Assembly (NCBI RefSeq): GCF_024206495.1
Contig: NZ_JAMBPQ010000014.1
Location: 1 to 64,000 of the forward strand
Length of the DNA: 64,000 nt
From: Paraburkholderia sp. CNPSo 3272
GTDB lineage: Bacteria; Pseudomonadota; Gammaproteobacteria; Burkholderiales; Burkholderiaceae
Reading direction: 5' to 3'
Part shown: positions 26,628 through 35,240 of the stretch, piece by piece
How positions within the stretch are numbered: position 1 is the first letter of the stretch
How the letters are laid out: the number at the start of each line of letters is the position of its first letter
Translations under genes and position numbers: made by a program
The notes under the pieces: generated by a model
Told to the model about the DNA's origin: nothing
Databases searched by the model: none
What the model saw: the letters and a program-made list of their open reading frames with translations, nothing else

Positions 26628-28088
26628 ATGGCTGACACGAGCTACACGGCGCGCAAGTCCGTCGCCGACATAGTGCGAAGCGCCGATGCCGAAGGCGGCC
26701 GCGCGCTGTCGAAGACCCTGGGGGCGCCCAGCATCACGGCGATGGGAATCGGCGCCATTATCGGCGCGGGCATTTTCGTCCTCACCGGCACGGCGGCGGC
26801 ACAATTTGCCGGACCGGGCATCATCCTGTCCTTCGTGCTGGGTGGCATTGCGTGTGCGTTCGTCGGCCTCTGCTACTCCGAACTGGCCGCCATGCTTCCC
26901 GTATGCGGCAGCACTTACACGTATACCTATGCGACGCTCGGCGAAGTGTTTGCGTGGATCATCGGCTGGGACCTGATTCTCGAGTACGCCATGGGTGCCG
27001 CGACGGTAGCCGTCGGCTGGTCAGGGTATATCGTCAGCCTGTTGCGCAACGTCGGAATCAGCATCCCGCCCACGCTTGCTGCCGCACCCGGCACGACGGT
27101 CCAGTTGCCTGACGGCTCGACTGTCGCCGGCATCATCAATCTCCCCGCCGTGCTGATCATCGCGATTCTCACGACGATGCTGGTGCTCGGCACGCGCGAG
27201 TCGGCTCGCATCAACAACGTGATGGTCGCAGTCAAGTTGACGGTCGTGGTGGCCTTCATCGTTATCGGCGTGTTCTTCGTGCATCCCGCCAACTGGCACC
27301 CATTCGTTCCGCCCAACACCGGCGCGTTCGGCAGCTTCGGGGCGAGCGGCATTTTGCGTGGCTCCGCCGTTGTGTTCTTCGCGTTCATTGGCTTCGATGC
27401 GGTATCGACCGCCGCCCAGGAGGCGAAACGGCCACAGCGCGACATGCCGATCGGGATCCTCGGCTCGCTGGTCATCTGCACCTTGCTCTATATCCTCGTG
27501 GCCGCCGTGCTCACCGGACTCGTTCCATACGCACAGCTGAACGTGCCAGACCCGATCGCAAAGGGTGTCGACGCCATTGGTTTCACCTGGTTTTCCATAC
27601 TGATCAAGATCGGCGCACTCACCGGGCTGACCACTGTGATTCTGGTGCTGCTTTACGGGCAAAGCCGGATCTTCTTCACGATGTCGGAGGACAGACTGCT
27701 TCCCCATCTGTTTTCCACCGTCCATCCGCGCCTGCACACGCCGCATCGAAGCCAGATGATGATCGGCACGGTCGTCGCCATAGTGGCGGCCCTCACGCCG
27801 ATCGGCGTACTGGGCGAGATGGTCAGCATCGGCACGCTGTTTGCGTTCGTGCTCGTTTGCGGCGCCGTCATGTACCTGCGCCGCAGCGACTCAGACGCGA
27901 GCCGTCCATTCCGCGCGCCCGGTGTGCCGATCGTCCCCATTCTCGGCATCGCCTTTTGCGTGTTGCTGATGGTGGGACTGCCGGTCATCACCTGGGTACG
28001 GCTGATCGTCTGGCTGTTGATCGGCATGCTGATCTACATGTCTTATGGCCGGCATCATTCGCGACTTCGCCATCCGGAGCGTGAATGA
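26628..28088 (+). CDS. APC-family amino-acid permease
   Basis: 486 residues with twelve predicted helices. GIGAIIGAGIFVLTGTAAAQ in helix 1 is the substrate-binding APC signature, and FFAFIGFDAVSTAAQEAKRP in helix 6 is the second one; the profile fits the cationic amino-acid transporter (CAT/YfnA) branch. It imports an amino acid by proton symport or exchange in the inner membrane. ATG 26628 has a GGGA about 9 bases upstream; ATG 26613 is a possible alternative five codons earlier. The lipoprotein gene starts 18 bases after its stop, so they may be co-transcribed. Confidence 0.93.
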   Translation: MADTSYTARKSVADIVRSADAEGGRALSKTLGAPSITAMGIGAIIGAGIFVLTGTAAAQFAGPGIILSFVLGGIACAFVGLCYSELAAMLPVCGSTYTYTYATLGEVFAWIIGWDLILEYAMGAATVAVGWSGYIVSLLRNVGISIPPTLAAAPGTTVQLPDGSTVAGIINLPAVLIIAILTTMLVLGTRESARINNVMVAVKLTVVVAFIVIGVFFVHPANWHPFVPPNTGAFGSFGASGILRGSAVVFFAFIGFDAVSTAAQEAKRPQRDMPIGILGSLVICTLLYILVAAVLTGLVPYAQLNVPDPIAKGVDAIGFTWFSILIKIGALTGLTTVILVLLYGQSRIFFTMSEDRLLPHLFSTVHPRLHTPHRSQMMIGTVVAIVAALTPIGVLGEMVSIGTLFAFVLVCGAVMYLRRSDSDASRPFRAPGVPIVPILGIAFCVLLMVGLPVITWVRLIVWLLIGMLIYMSYGRHHSRLRHPERE

Positions 28089-28106
28089 CGGAACCGGTGG
28101 GCAACC

Positions 28107-28859
28107 ATGAACGCTCAGCATGCGTGTTTCGTTCGCCCGGCGCGGGCTGCAATGTGTGCGGCTTCACTCGCAACGCTTGCCGCCTGCGGCGGAAACGCAT
28201 GCATTGGCCTCAATGGCTGCGGCGGCACAAGGGTGACGCCAAACGTCACTATTTCCGGCACGGCCGCCACCGGCACAGCGATCGCCAGCGCGACGGTCAA
28301 CCTAAGTTGCGCTCAGGGCTCGGGGTCCACCCTGTCCGACGCTGGTGGACACTACGCGATCACGTTCAATGCCACGCCTGCCTGCATCCTCAGCGTAAGC
28401 TCCGGCGGCGTGAGTCTGCATTCGGTGGCGGTTGCCGGGGGCACTTTCAACACGACGCCCGAGACCGAGCTGATGCTCGTCTACCTTGCCTCGCAACTCG
28501 GCACGACCGAGAGTGGTTTGATAGCGGGCTTTCCCGCCAACTCGCAGTACCAGCAGGTGCTGGGCAACCCGTCCGACGTGCAGGCCGCGCAATCCGCAGT
28601 GGTGACGAATCTGCAGCAGCACTATGCGGTCACGCTGTCGGTACCGGCTTTTTTAACGACATCCTTTACGGTTGGCCAGGCAGGTGTCGATCGCGATCTA
28701 GGCGCGCTGGCGGCAGCCGGCGCGATCGACGCGAATGGCATGCCCGATCCGGCCGCCGTCTCGCTGCTGTCGGCGGCGGGCGCCGCGCATCCGCTTACCG
28801 CGACGTCTGCCCCCTCTTCCGGCACTGGCGGTGCTGGCAGCGGCAGCGGAATGATGTGA
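28107..28859 (+). CDS. Predicted lipoprotein of unknown function
   Basis: 250 residues. A signal peptide with lipobox LAAC (about residues 24-27) predicts lipid attachment. The mature part begins with a Cys-rich stretch (GGNACIGLNGCGG), followed by a transthyretin- or carboxypeptidase-regulatory-like beta domain (VTISGTAATGTAIASATVNL then LSDAGGHYAITF) and a helical C-terminal part ending in a Gly/Ser linker. Such domains occur in surface lipoproteins of Burkholderia. It sits between the permease and a convergent porin. Confidence 0.7.
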   Translation: MNAQHACFVRPARAAMCAASLATLAACGGNACIGLNGCGGTRVTPNVTISGTAATGTAIASATVNLSCAQGSGSTLSDAGGHYAITFNATPACILSVSSGGVSLHSVAVAGGTFNTTPETELMLVYLASQLGTTESGLIAGFPANSQYQQVLGNPSDVQAAQSAVVTNLQQHYAVTLSVPAFLTTSFTVGQAGVDRDLGALAAAGAIDANGMPDPAAVSLLSAAGAAHPLTATSAPSSGTGGAGSGSGMM

Positions 28860-28911
28860 CGCGGACGTGCCAATGTCCGAACGGCGCCGGACCGCTGCGC
28901 CCAAAGGAAGG

Positions 28912-30084
28912 TTAGAACCGCGTGCGGAAGCCCACCGTTGCCACGACCTGATTCCCCGTTGACGATGCACCGCCCGCGGTGTTGATGAACGCGACGTACT
29001 GATGACCCGAGACGTGCTGGTACATCGCTTCGGCGTAGACGTCCGTGCGCTTGGAGAACATATACACGGCCTGCAGATTCACCTGATTCCACTTCGGGTC
29101 CGAGCCAAAGGATGTGTTGCTGCCGTTGCCTACGCTACCATCGGTATACGTGTACGCAATGCCGATGTGGAACGCGGGCGTGAAGGTGTACTTGCCGTTC
29201 AGTTCGTAGTTGTCGAATCGCATCGTGCCGCTGTTGTTCACGTTGGTCTGGCCGAATGACGTCGTGCCCTGATACTGGCTGTGGGTGTAGACGAAACCGA
29301 CGACGGCCGGCCCGAACGTGTAGTTGATGCCAGCGCCCACTGTGCGCTGCACGTCGGCCCCGAGCACGAAGCCACCCGTGCCGTTTGCCGTCGATTCGCC
29401 AATATCCACTGCACCGGAACTGCTTGCCGAAGTACCGGTTGATCCATTGATCTGCAGGTAACCGGCAGCCACGTTCAATGGACCCCAGCTATAGCTCGTA
29501 CCCGCACTGTAGGCTCTGTTGACGGCGAACTGCGTGTTGTTCGAGAACGCATACAGACCGCCGAACTGGAATCCGGCGTAGTTGGCGCTCGCGTACTTCA
29601 CCGCATTGTTCATCCGCAGTGAGTGGTTCAGATTGTCGTTGTCGAACGGATGGGCGAACCCGGTGTCGCCGAACGTTCCCGCGGTGCCGGACAAGGGGGC
29701 GACGAAGTCGACGAGAGAGTCGTATTGACGGCCGAGTGTGAGCGTGCCGAACTGGCCGGACGAAAGGCCGACGTACGCCTGGCGCCCAAATAGTCTGCTG
29801 TCCTGACCAAGCTTGCCGTTTTGCACATTGAAGCCGTTTTCGAGTACGAACAAGGCTTTGAGCCCGCCGCCGAGATCCTCGGCGCCGCGCAACCCCCAGC
29901 GGCTACCGTTGATGTTTCCGCTCGTGGCCTGCCAGAGCGCGCCTTGCGCCGTACCTTTCTTTACGTTGTTCGTATACATCAGACCGGCGTCGATGAGGCC
30001 GTAGAGCGTGACGGAACTTTGCGCATGCACGGTCGCTGCGGCAACCAGACCCGAAGCAGCGAGAGTCAGGCGGATCTTTTTCAC
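28912..30084 (-). CDS. Gram-negative porin, OmpC family (second copy)
   Basis: 390 residues. The signal peptide ends VHA-QSSVTLYGLIDAG, the usual mature start, and the protein ends TRF, the expected outer-membrane C-terminal Phe. SRWGLRGAEDLGGGLKALFV, LFGRQAYVGL and GRQYDSLVDF are porin landmarks. It differs clearly from the porin at 419, so the two are paralogues, not a recent duplication. The 450-base upstream gap has repeated ATTCCAT boxes that may bind its regulator. Confidence 0.95.
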   Translation of the reverse strand: MKKIRLTLAASGLVAAATVHAQSSVTLYGLIDAGLMYTNNVKKGTAQGALWQATSGNINGSRWGLRGAEDLGGGLKALFVLENGFNVQNGKLGQDSRLFGRQAYVGLSSGQFGTLTLGRQYDSLVDFVAPLSGTAGTFGDTGFAHPFDNDNLNHSLRMNNAVKYASANYAGFQFGGLYAFSNNTQFAVNRAYSAGTSYSWGPLNVAAGYLQINGSTGTSASSSGAVDIGESTANGTGGFVLGADVQRTVGAGINYTFGPAVVGFVYTHSQYQGTTSFGQTNVNNSGTMRFDNYELNGKYTFTPAFHIGIAYTYTDGSVGNGSNTSFGSDPKWNQVNLQAVYMFSKRTDVYAEAMYQHVSGHQYVAFINTAGGASSTGNQVVATVGFRTRF

Positions 30085-30534
30085 GGGCGACTCCAGATAT
30101 CAGTGAAATGAAGTGAGCAGTGCCCGTGAAGTGTACGAATTCTGGGTATTCGGCAGAAACGATTCCATGGAATACTGGATAGAACGAAGTATTCCCGTTC
30201 TCTGTCATATTCCATTCAAATTCCATAAACGACGGTGCCTGGCAGACGCGTAAGTCGCTGCTGAATAACTTTGGGATGTTGTGGTGACGCGACAGGAAGC
30301 GGAACTACTTTGCGCATAGCATAAAACGTCCTAAATCAATTTATGAAATTCCTATGAGGATTCCTCCGGAATGATTCTCGATGTCGCGGCCTTCGCGTAC
30401 TGCTGATTTCGTCGTCAGCGTGCTCACTTGGCACGAATATCGATACCTCCAGTACAGCCACCAGACTCGCCGCTGCGGCATCGTTCTTGCGCTAGACGCT
30501 GGGCGCTCGTTCGAAATCAACGATTGGAGAGACC
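30085..30534. promoter_or_regulatory. Porin upstream region with ATTCCAT boxes
   Basis: This 450-base gap has no gene. It contains a 12-bp perfect palindrome ATTCCATGGAAT at 30162-30173, two direct ATTCCAT copies at 30209-30215 and 30220-30226, and a further ATTCC-TCC-GGAAT palindrome about 130 bases to the right. The first three lie 78-142 bases upstream of the porin start, where an operator would be expected. Confidence 0.5.
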
Positions 30535-30789
30535 GTGAACACGACCAGCTATCCGGCGGCCATCGCAGTGGTATGCGCTTCACTTGCATGCACGCTCGCG
30601 CACGCACAGGGCACCGGCACGGCGCCTTATGGCACGAACCTTAGCCAGCAATCCGCCGCTTCCGGCACGCAGGGCAGTGGGCAGTCCGGCGCGACGGCCC
30701 ATAAGACACCTTCGCAGCAGCGAGCGACGCGGGCAAACGGGGCATCCGCACCGCGTGCCAATGCAGCCGAAGACACGGGCGCGAAATGA
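30535..30789 (+). CDS. Small exported, disordered protein
   Basis: 84 residues from GTG 30535 with GGAGAG upstream. A signal peptide (about 1-24, ending AHA-Q) leads to a mature part of only 60 residues rich in Gly, Ser, Ala, Gln and Thr, with no hydrophobic core. It is probably unstructured in the periplasm. Related short proteins are common and uncharacterised in this group. Function unknown. Confidence 0.65.
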   Translation: MNTTSYPAAIAVVCASLACTLAHAQGTGTAPYGTNLSQQSAASGTQGSGQSGATAHKTPSQQRATRANGASAPRANAAEDTGAK

Positions 30790-30972
30790 GAGCGATGCCG
30801 GACCGTCGGCGCAACGCCCATTGTGAAGTCGCGGCTCAACGCTCCGTGGCGCGAGGACCCGCTGGCTGGCTGGAAGTGCGTTCGCCATAGGGCGTGCCCC
30901 GTTAACGGCTTTCAACGTCGATAGCCGTCCGAAACGGACGATTAACGAACGCGTCGACGATACGCTCTGCAC

Positions 30973-31001
30973 TTGAACGGAAAGGGTGCGAGAGCTACGA
31001 T
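30973..31001 (+). promoter_or_regulatory. Sigma-70-type promoter of a predicted sRNA
   Basis: TTGAAC (30973-30978) and TACGAT (30996-31001) are separated by exactly 17 bases, the ideal spacing. No ORF starts downstream before an intrinsic terminator at 31036. Confidence 0.55.
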
Positions 31002-31007
31002 CAAAAT

Positions 31008-31068
31008 ACAGGTGTTGTCCAACCTTCTCCACGTCCCCCGCATGGCTAGCGCCAGCGGGGATTTTTTT
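31008..31068 (+). ncRNA. Predicted small RNA of about 60 nt
   Basis: A well-spaced promoter (30973-31001) is followed 35 bases later by an intrinsic terminator: stem CCCCGC/GCGGGG with an inner TGGC/GCCA extension (31036-31060) and seven T (31062-31068). The predicted RNA has an unpaired CCUUCUCC stretch between a weak 5' hairpin and the terminator. That stretch is complementary to purine-rich ribosome-binding sites, as in several bacterial sRNAs. It does not match any RNA family I know. The terminator could alternatively end readthrough from the small gene at 30535. Confidence 0.5.
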
Positions 31069-31102
31069 GGCGCGGAACGCGAAGACCGCTACTAGACCGC
31101 TA

Positions 31103-31657
31103 CTAGACGATAGGCAGCTGGCTGTCGCCTGCGAGCAGCAATTGAGGTTTCTGGACAAAGGACCATCCATGGGCGGTGCGCTCGAATACCCACACCATGT
31201 CGAAGCGATCGTCCGGCCAGACCTGTGGAACGGGAGCTGCACCGGGTAGATGCCTGATCAGCGAAGGCAAAACTTTGTGCTCCCAGGCAATCAGGACGAC
31301 ACCGCTTTGCACGAGAACGTCAGCCATCAACTCCTGGCCTTCGTCCTTGGCGTACCTGGTCACATAGTTCACGTGCGTGCTTTCGCGCAATACCGCGACG
31401 AGCGGTTCGACCGTCTGCATCGAGCGTTTGCTCATGCTGCCCTGCCCCAGGCCGGCCGCAAATACGGCGTTGGGCCACAACTGCCGGTCGCGATCGTTAT
31501 GGCATGCCGCGAACATGCGCGCGAGCGCACCGGCGCGCTGCCAGCCTCGCACCGCGAGGCTTTCCTCGTCGGCGCCACCGTCCGAACCGACTCCACCACC
31601 CAGCGCCACGCCAGGCTTTTCCGCGTGGCGGATAAAAAGAATGCGATGCGGTCCCAT
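31103..31657 (-). CDS. Histidine-phosphatase-superfamily protein
   Basis: 184 residues from ATG 31657, which has AGGAGC upstream. The N-terminus RILFIRHAEKPGVA contains the catalytic RH of the family (RHA instead of RHG, as in many relatives), and LIAWEHKVLPSLI holds the second catalytic His (WEH). A two-residue acidic element is present before it (QELMADVL). It would remove phosphate from a small metabolite or protein; the substrate is unknown. In Burkholderia this kind of gene is often found beside DNA-repair and stress loci. The long upstream extension to 31735 is rejected. Confidence 0.85.
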   Translation of the reverse strand: MGPHRILFIRHAEKPGVALGGGVGSDGGADEESLAVRGWQRAGALARMFAACHNDRDRQLWPNAVFAAGLGQGSMSKRSMQTVEPLVAVLRESTHVNYVTRYAKDEGQELMADVLVQSGVVLIAWEHKVLPSLIRHLPGAAPVPQVWPDDRFDMVWVFERTAHGWSFVQKPQLLLAGDSQLPIV

Positions 31658-31764
31658 GTCGATGCTCCTGGAACAGGCGGGTTTCTCGTCGCCCGCGCGC
31701 CCCTTTCTGCGTCTGCGCTTCACGTACCGTTGCAAGCGAGATCGCGCGGATGTCTGTCCCTCTT

Positions 31765-32025
31765 TCAGGCGGACAGATCGCCCTTACCGCGCGGCTCTGC
31801 ATCCGGGTCGACGTCTGGGACCTTTTGGTCGTGCTCCGCTTCGTATGGCCCCTGCTCCGGATGGTCTTTCCCTTTCGGAAGCAGCGTACTGTCCATGTTC
31901 CCATGGGGCTTCTGCTCGACGGTACCGTCGGGCCGCACGTCGACATCGTGATCGCCCGGTGCGTTCTTCCGGGCGTCCGCACGCTCGACGGGATCGGCTG
32001 GGTCATCCTTTCTTTGCTCGCTCAT
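31765..32025 (-). CDS. Small acidic, disordered protein
   Basis: 86 residues from ATG 32025 with GGAGA upstream. Nearly half of the residues are Asp, Glu, Lys, Arg or Pro (MSEQRKDDPADPVERADARK at the start), with almost no aromatic or large hydrophobic residues, so it is intrinsically disordered. Such hydrophilins accompany stress genes in soil bacteria. It lies on the minus strand, 107 bases upstream of the phosphatase gene, and is divergent from the exonuclease gene. Confidence 0.65.
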   Translation of the reverse strand: MSEQRKDDPADPVERADARKNAPGDHDVDVRPDGTVEQKPHGNMDSTLLPKGKDHPEQGPYEAEHDQKVPDVDPDAEPRGKGDLSA

Positions 32026-32195
32026 GACTATCTCCGCAGTGAGTATCGCCTTGAGCGCATGACGCGTGCCGGCACATGTTAGCCATGTGCGGCGCACAGG
32101 GCGACACGCTGTTGCGATCCGGGAACGTGTCTGGCTCCAGCTCTGTGAACCCACTCATAGGCTCCTGGGTCGTCACGACCGACGAACCCAACGAC

Positions 32196-33242
32196 ATGAA
32201 TAACTCCTCCGATTTGATCATTGCCCTTCCTGAGGGACTGTACTGCCCGGCAGGGGCGTTTTACATCGATCCGTGGCTGCCGGTCGACCGGGCAATCATT
32301 ACTCATGCGCACGCTGACCATGCACGCGTTGGTCATCGCCACTACCTGACGGCACAAGCGGGACTCGGCGTACTGCAGACCCGACTGCCAGGTATCGCAG
32401 TGCAGGGATTGCCGTACGGCGAACAGATCGAAATCAATGGCGTGCGCCTGTCATTGCATCCGGCAGGACACGTGCTCGGGTCAGCCCAGGTGCGGCTCGA
32501 GCATGCCGGGCGTGTATGGGTCGCATCGGGCGACTACAAGATCGAACCGGACCCGACATGCACGCCGTTCGAACCTGTCCGGTGCGACACGTTCATCACG
32601 GAATCGACTTTCGGTTTGCCTGTCTACCGGTGGGAACCGTCGCATGCCGTATTCGACGGCATCAACGCGTGGTGGCGGCATAACGCGGCCCAAGGACTGG
32701 CGTCGGTGCTGTTTTGCTATTCCTTCGGCAAGGGGCAGCGTGTGCTCGCCGGCCTGGACCCTGGCATCGGCCCGATCTTCTGCCACGGCGCCGTCGAGAC
32801 GTTGAATCGAATCTATCGTGATGCGGCAATCGACTTGCCCGCTACGCGACTCGTCGGCGAAATCCCGATGCACGACAAGGCCGCGTTCAGCAACGCGCTG
32901 ATCATTGCGCCGCCCTCCGCGAAAGGCAGCGCGTGGACACGGCGTTTCGGCGAGCATCGCGACGCATTGGCATCCGGCTGGATGCGTTTGCGCGGTGCGA
33001 GACGCAGGCGCGGAGTCGACCGCGGATTCGTGTTGTCGGATCATGCGGACTGGCCCGGTCTCCACGATGCCATCGAAGCAACTGGCGCAGAGCGCGTGAT
33101 CGTCACGCACGGCTACATCGAGCCGATGGTGCGATGGCTACTCGAACATGGATTCGATGCCGGCACCTTCGCAACCGAATACGGCGGCGACGCGATCGAG
33201 GCGGACGCCGATGCCGCCTCGACGGAGGACGCGCCGAAATGA
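32196..33242 (+). CDS. Ligase-associated DNA exonuclease (metallo-beta-lactamase fold)
   Basis: 348 residues. AIITHAHADHARVGHRH carries the HxHxDH zinc site of the beta-CASP/SNM1-like family, followed by LHPAGHVLGSAQV, WVASGDYKIEPDPT with the bridging Asp, FITESTFGLPVYRW and a C-terminal LSDHADW. These match the exonuclease component found next to bacterial ATP-dependent ligases. It would trim DNA ends before ligation in the cytoplasm. It overlaps the ligase gene by ATGA, so their translation is coupled. ATG 32196 is chosen; the frame is open to 32076. Confidence 0.9.
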   Translation: MNNSSDLIIALPEGLYCPAGAFYIDPWLPVDRAIITHAHADHARVGHRHYLTAQAGLGVLQTRLPGIAVQGLPYGEQIEINGVRLSLHPAGHVLGSAQVRLEHAGRVWVASGDYKIEPDPTCTPFEPVRCDTFITESTFGLPVYRWEPSHAVFDGINAWWRHNAAQGLASVLFCYSFGKGQRVLAGLDPGIGPIFCHGAVETLNRIYRDAAIDLPATRLVGEIPMHDKAAFSNALIIAPPSAKGSAWTRRFGEHRDALASGWMRLRGARRRRGVDRGFVLSDHADWPGLHDAIEATGAERVIVTHGYIEPMVRWLLEHGFDAGTFATEYGGDAIEADADAASTEDAPK

Positions 33243-34906
33243 AACGATTCGCGGCACTCTACGCAGCGCTCGACGCGACGACGTCCACCAACGACAAGCT
33301 CGAAGCATTGGTTGCCTATTTCTCCGGCGCCGAACCTGAAGACGCGGCGTGGGCGTCGTATTTCCTCGCAGGAGGCAAGCCTCGCCAGTCGGTGCCTACG
33401 CGCGTGCTGATCGAATGCGCACGCGATTGCGCCGGCCTGCCGCAATGGCTGTTCGACGAGTCATATCAGGCAGTCGGGGACCTGGCAGAGACGATCGCGC
33501 ACGTGCTGCCGCCGGCGTCGCGTGAATCGGAACTGGGTCTCGCGCAATGGGTCGAGCAGCGCCTGCTGACGTTCCGAGGCAGCGAGCCGGACACCGTACG
33601 CGAGCGTTTGACCGCCTACTGGGACGAACTGAACTGGAGCGAGCGGTTTTTGCTCACCAAGCTCATCGGCGGTGGTTTTCGTGTCGGCGTGTCACGGCAG
33701 CTCGTCGTGCGCGCGCTCGCGCAGGTCGCGGGCGTCGACCACAAACGCATCGCGCAGCGCTTCGTCGGGTGGACGCATTCGCACAAGACGCCGACAGCAG
33801 CCGGGTATCTCCGGCTTGTCACCGCTTCGGCCGATGGCGAAGATACCGACACGCCGCAAGAAACCGACATCGGCCTGCCCTATCCGTTCTTTCTCGCGCA
33901 TCCGTTGCAGGCCGACCCCACAACGCTCGGCCCGACCGCCGACTGGATCTTCGAGTGGAAATGGGACGGCATTCGCGCGCAGCTCGTCAAACGCGCAGGA
34001 CGCGTCTGGATCTGGTCGCGGGGCGAAGACCTCGTAACCGAACGTTTTCCGGAGCTGGAGGCGATGGCTGCTGCCTTGCCGGACGGCTCGGTCATAGACG
34101 GGGAAATCCTCGCGTGGGAACCGGGGGCGAGCGCACCATTGCCATTCGCGCGTCTGCAGCCGCGTATCACGCGCAAGTCCCTGACCAAAAAGGTGCTCAG
34201 CGAGTCGCCCGCCGCGATGGTCGCCTACGACCTGCTCGAAGCCGACGATCGCGATCTGCGCACCCAACCGCTCGTAGTACGACGCGCGCGACTGGATGCG
34301 CTTGTTCAGTCGCTGTCCCAATCGCCCGCGATCGATTTGCTGCGCGTGTCGCCAGTCGTCGCCGCCGAAGACTGGAACGCGATCCGGCAATTGCGCGAGG
34401 AAAGCCGCGCACGCGGCGTCGAAGGGCTGATGCTGAAACAGCGGACATCGATGTACGGGGTTGGACGGACCAAGGCATCGGGTACGTGGTGGAAATGGAA
34501 GATCGATCCGTTTTCGATCGACGCCGTGCTGCTATATGCCCAACGTGGGCACGGCCGGCGTGCGAGTCTCTTCACCGACTACACGTTTGCGGTCTGGGAC
34601 GAAGCGAACGGCGTGCGGACGCTGGTGCCGTTCGCCAAGGCGTACTCAGGGCTCACCGACGAAGAGATCCGCAAAGTCGATGCAATCGTGCGCAAAACGA
34701 CCATCGAGAAGTTCGGACCGGTGCACGGCGTCACACCAACGCTGGTGTTCGAGATCGGCTTCGAAGGAATCCAGGCAAGCTCGCGGCATAAGTCGGGCAT
34801 CGCAGTGCGCTTTCCCCGGATGCTGCGTTGGCGCACCGACAAGTCAGTCGAGGACGCGGATACGCTCGGCATGCTCAAGGGCTTCCTGAGCGAGGCACAG
34901 ACATGA
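33239..34906 (+). CDS. ATP-dependent DNA ligase
   Basis: 555 residues. An all-helical N-terminal domain (about 1-200, with FLLTKLIGGGFRVGVSRQLV) precedes the nucleotidyltransferase core. The adenylated lysine is K241 in FEWKWDGIRAQLV (motif I, KxDG), with VIDGEILAW (motif III), GVEGLMLKQ (motif IV) and TWWKWKID (motif V). A C-terminal OB-fold with GPVHGVTPTLVFEIGFEGI follows. This is the LigB/LigC-like class linked to repair, not the NAD-dependent replicative ligase. It overlaps the exonuclease by four bases. The DExH helicase and phosphoesterase often present in such clusters are absent here. Confidence 0.95.
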   Translation: MKRFAALYAALDATTSTNDKLEALVAYFSGAEPEDAAWASYFLAGGKPRQSVPTRVLIECARDCAGLPQWLFDESYQAVGDLAETIAHVLPPASRESELGLAQWVEQRLLTFRGSEPDTVRERLTAYWDELNWSERFLLTKLIGGGFRVGVSRQLVVRALAQVAGVDHKRIAQRFVGWTHSHKTPTAAGYLRLVTASADGEDTDTPQETDIGLPYPFFLAHPLQADPTTLGPTADWIFEWKWDGIRAQLVKRAGRVWIWSRGEDLVTERFPELEAMAAALPDGSVIDGEILAWEPGASAPLPFARLQPRITRKSLTKKVLSESPAAMVAYDLLEADDRDLRTQPLVVRRARLDALVQSLSQSPAIDLLRVSPVVAAEDWNAIRQLREESRARGVEGLMLKQRTSMYGVGRTKASGTWWKWKIDPFSIDAVLLYAQRGHGRRASLFTDYTFAVWDEANGVRTLVPFAKAYSGLTDEEIRKVDAIVRKTTIEKFGPVHGVTPTLVFEIGFEGIQASSRHKSGIAVRFPRMLRWRTDKSVEDADTLGMLKGFLSEAQT

Positions 34907-35012
34907 GCGAATTCTCGCCTGGCGCCTGAGTGTTGCGAGCGAGAAGCGCTCGCGCTAACGGTCAAGCGCATAGCGCGCGGCAATGTTCGCAGGTATTAGC
35001 CGACGGAAGCGT

Positions 35013-35240
35013 TCATAGCTCGAGACTTTCACGGAGCCTTGCGAGCCGCCTTCGTTGTGACGCAACGAGATCGTGGGTACTTTCTATGGCGTTCAGCCGG
35101 CCTACCCAATATTCGCGGTCGAGTCCCTTCGGCAAAGGTTCTGCACCCTGGAACCGTACCTGCCGGACAATACGCTCGATGTGATCGAGTTGCAGATCGG
35201 CAAGCCTCGATGGCAGCAAGCCAACGCGACCGTTCGCCAT
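35013..35240 (-). CDS. Small helical protein of unknown function
   Basis: 75 residues starting MANGRVGLLPSRLADLQLDH, then IERIVRQVRFQG and a Leu/Arg-rich C-terminal helix (DLVASQRRRLARLRESLEL) that could form a coiled coil. The codon pattern supports coding on the minus strand. Similar short proteins occur in other Burkholderiales (from memory, not checked). No clear ribosome site. The frame extends upstream to 35342. Confidence 0.5.
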   Translation of the reverse strand: MANGRVGLLPSRLADLQLDHIERIVRQVRFQGAEPLPKGLDREYWVGRLNAIESTHDLVASQRRRLARLRESLEL

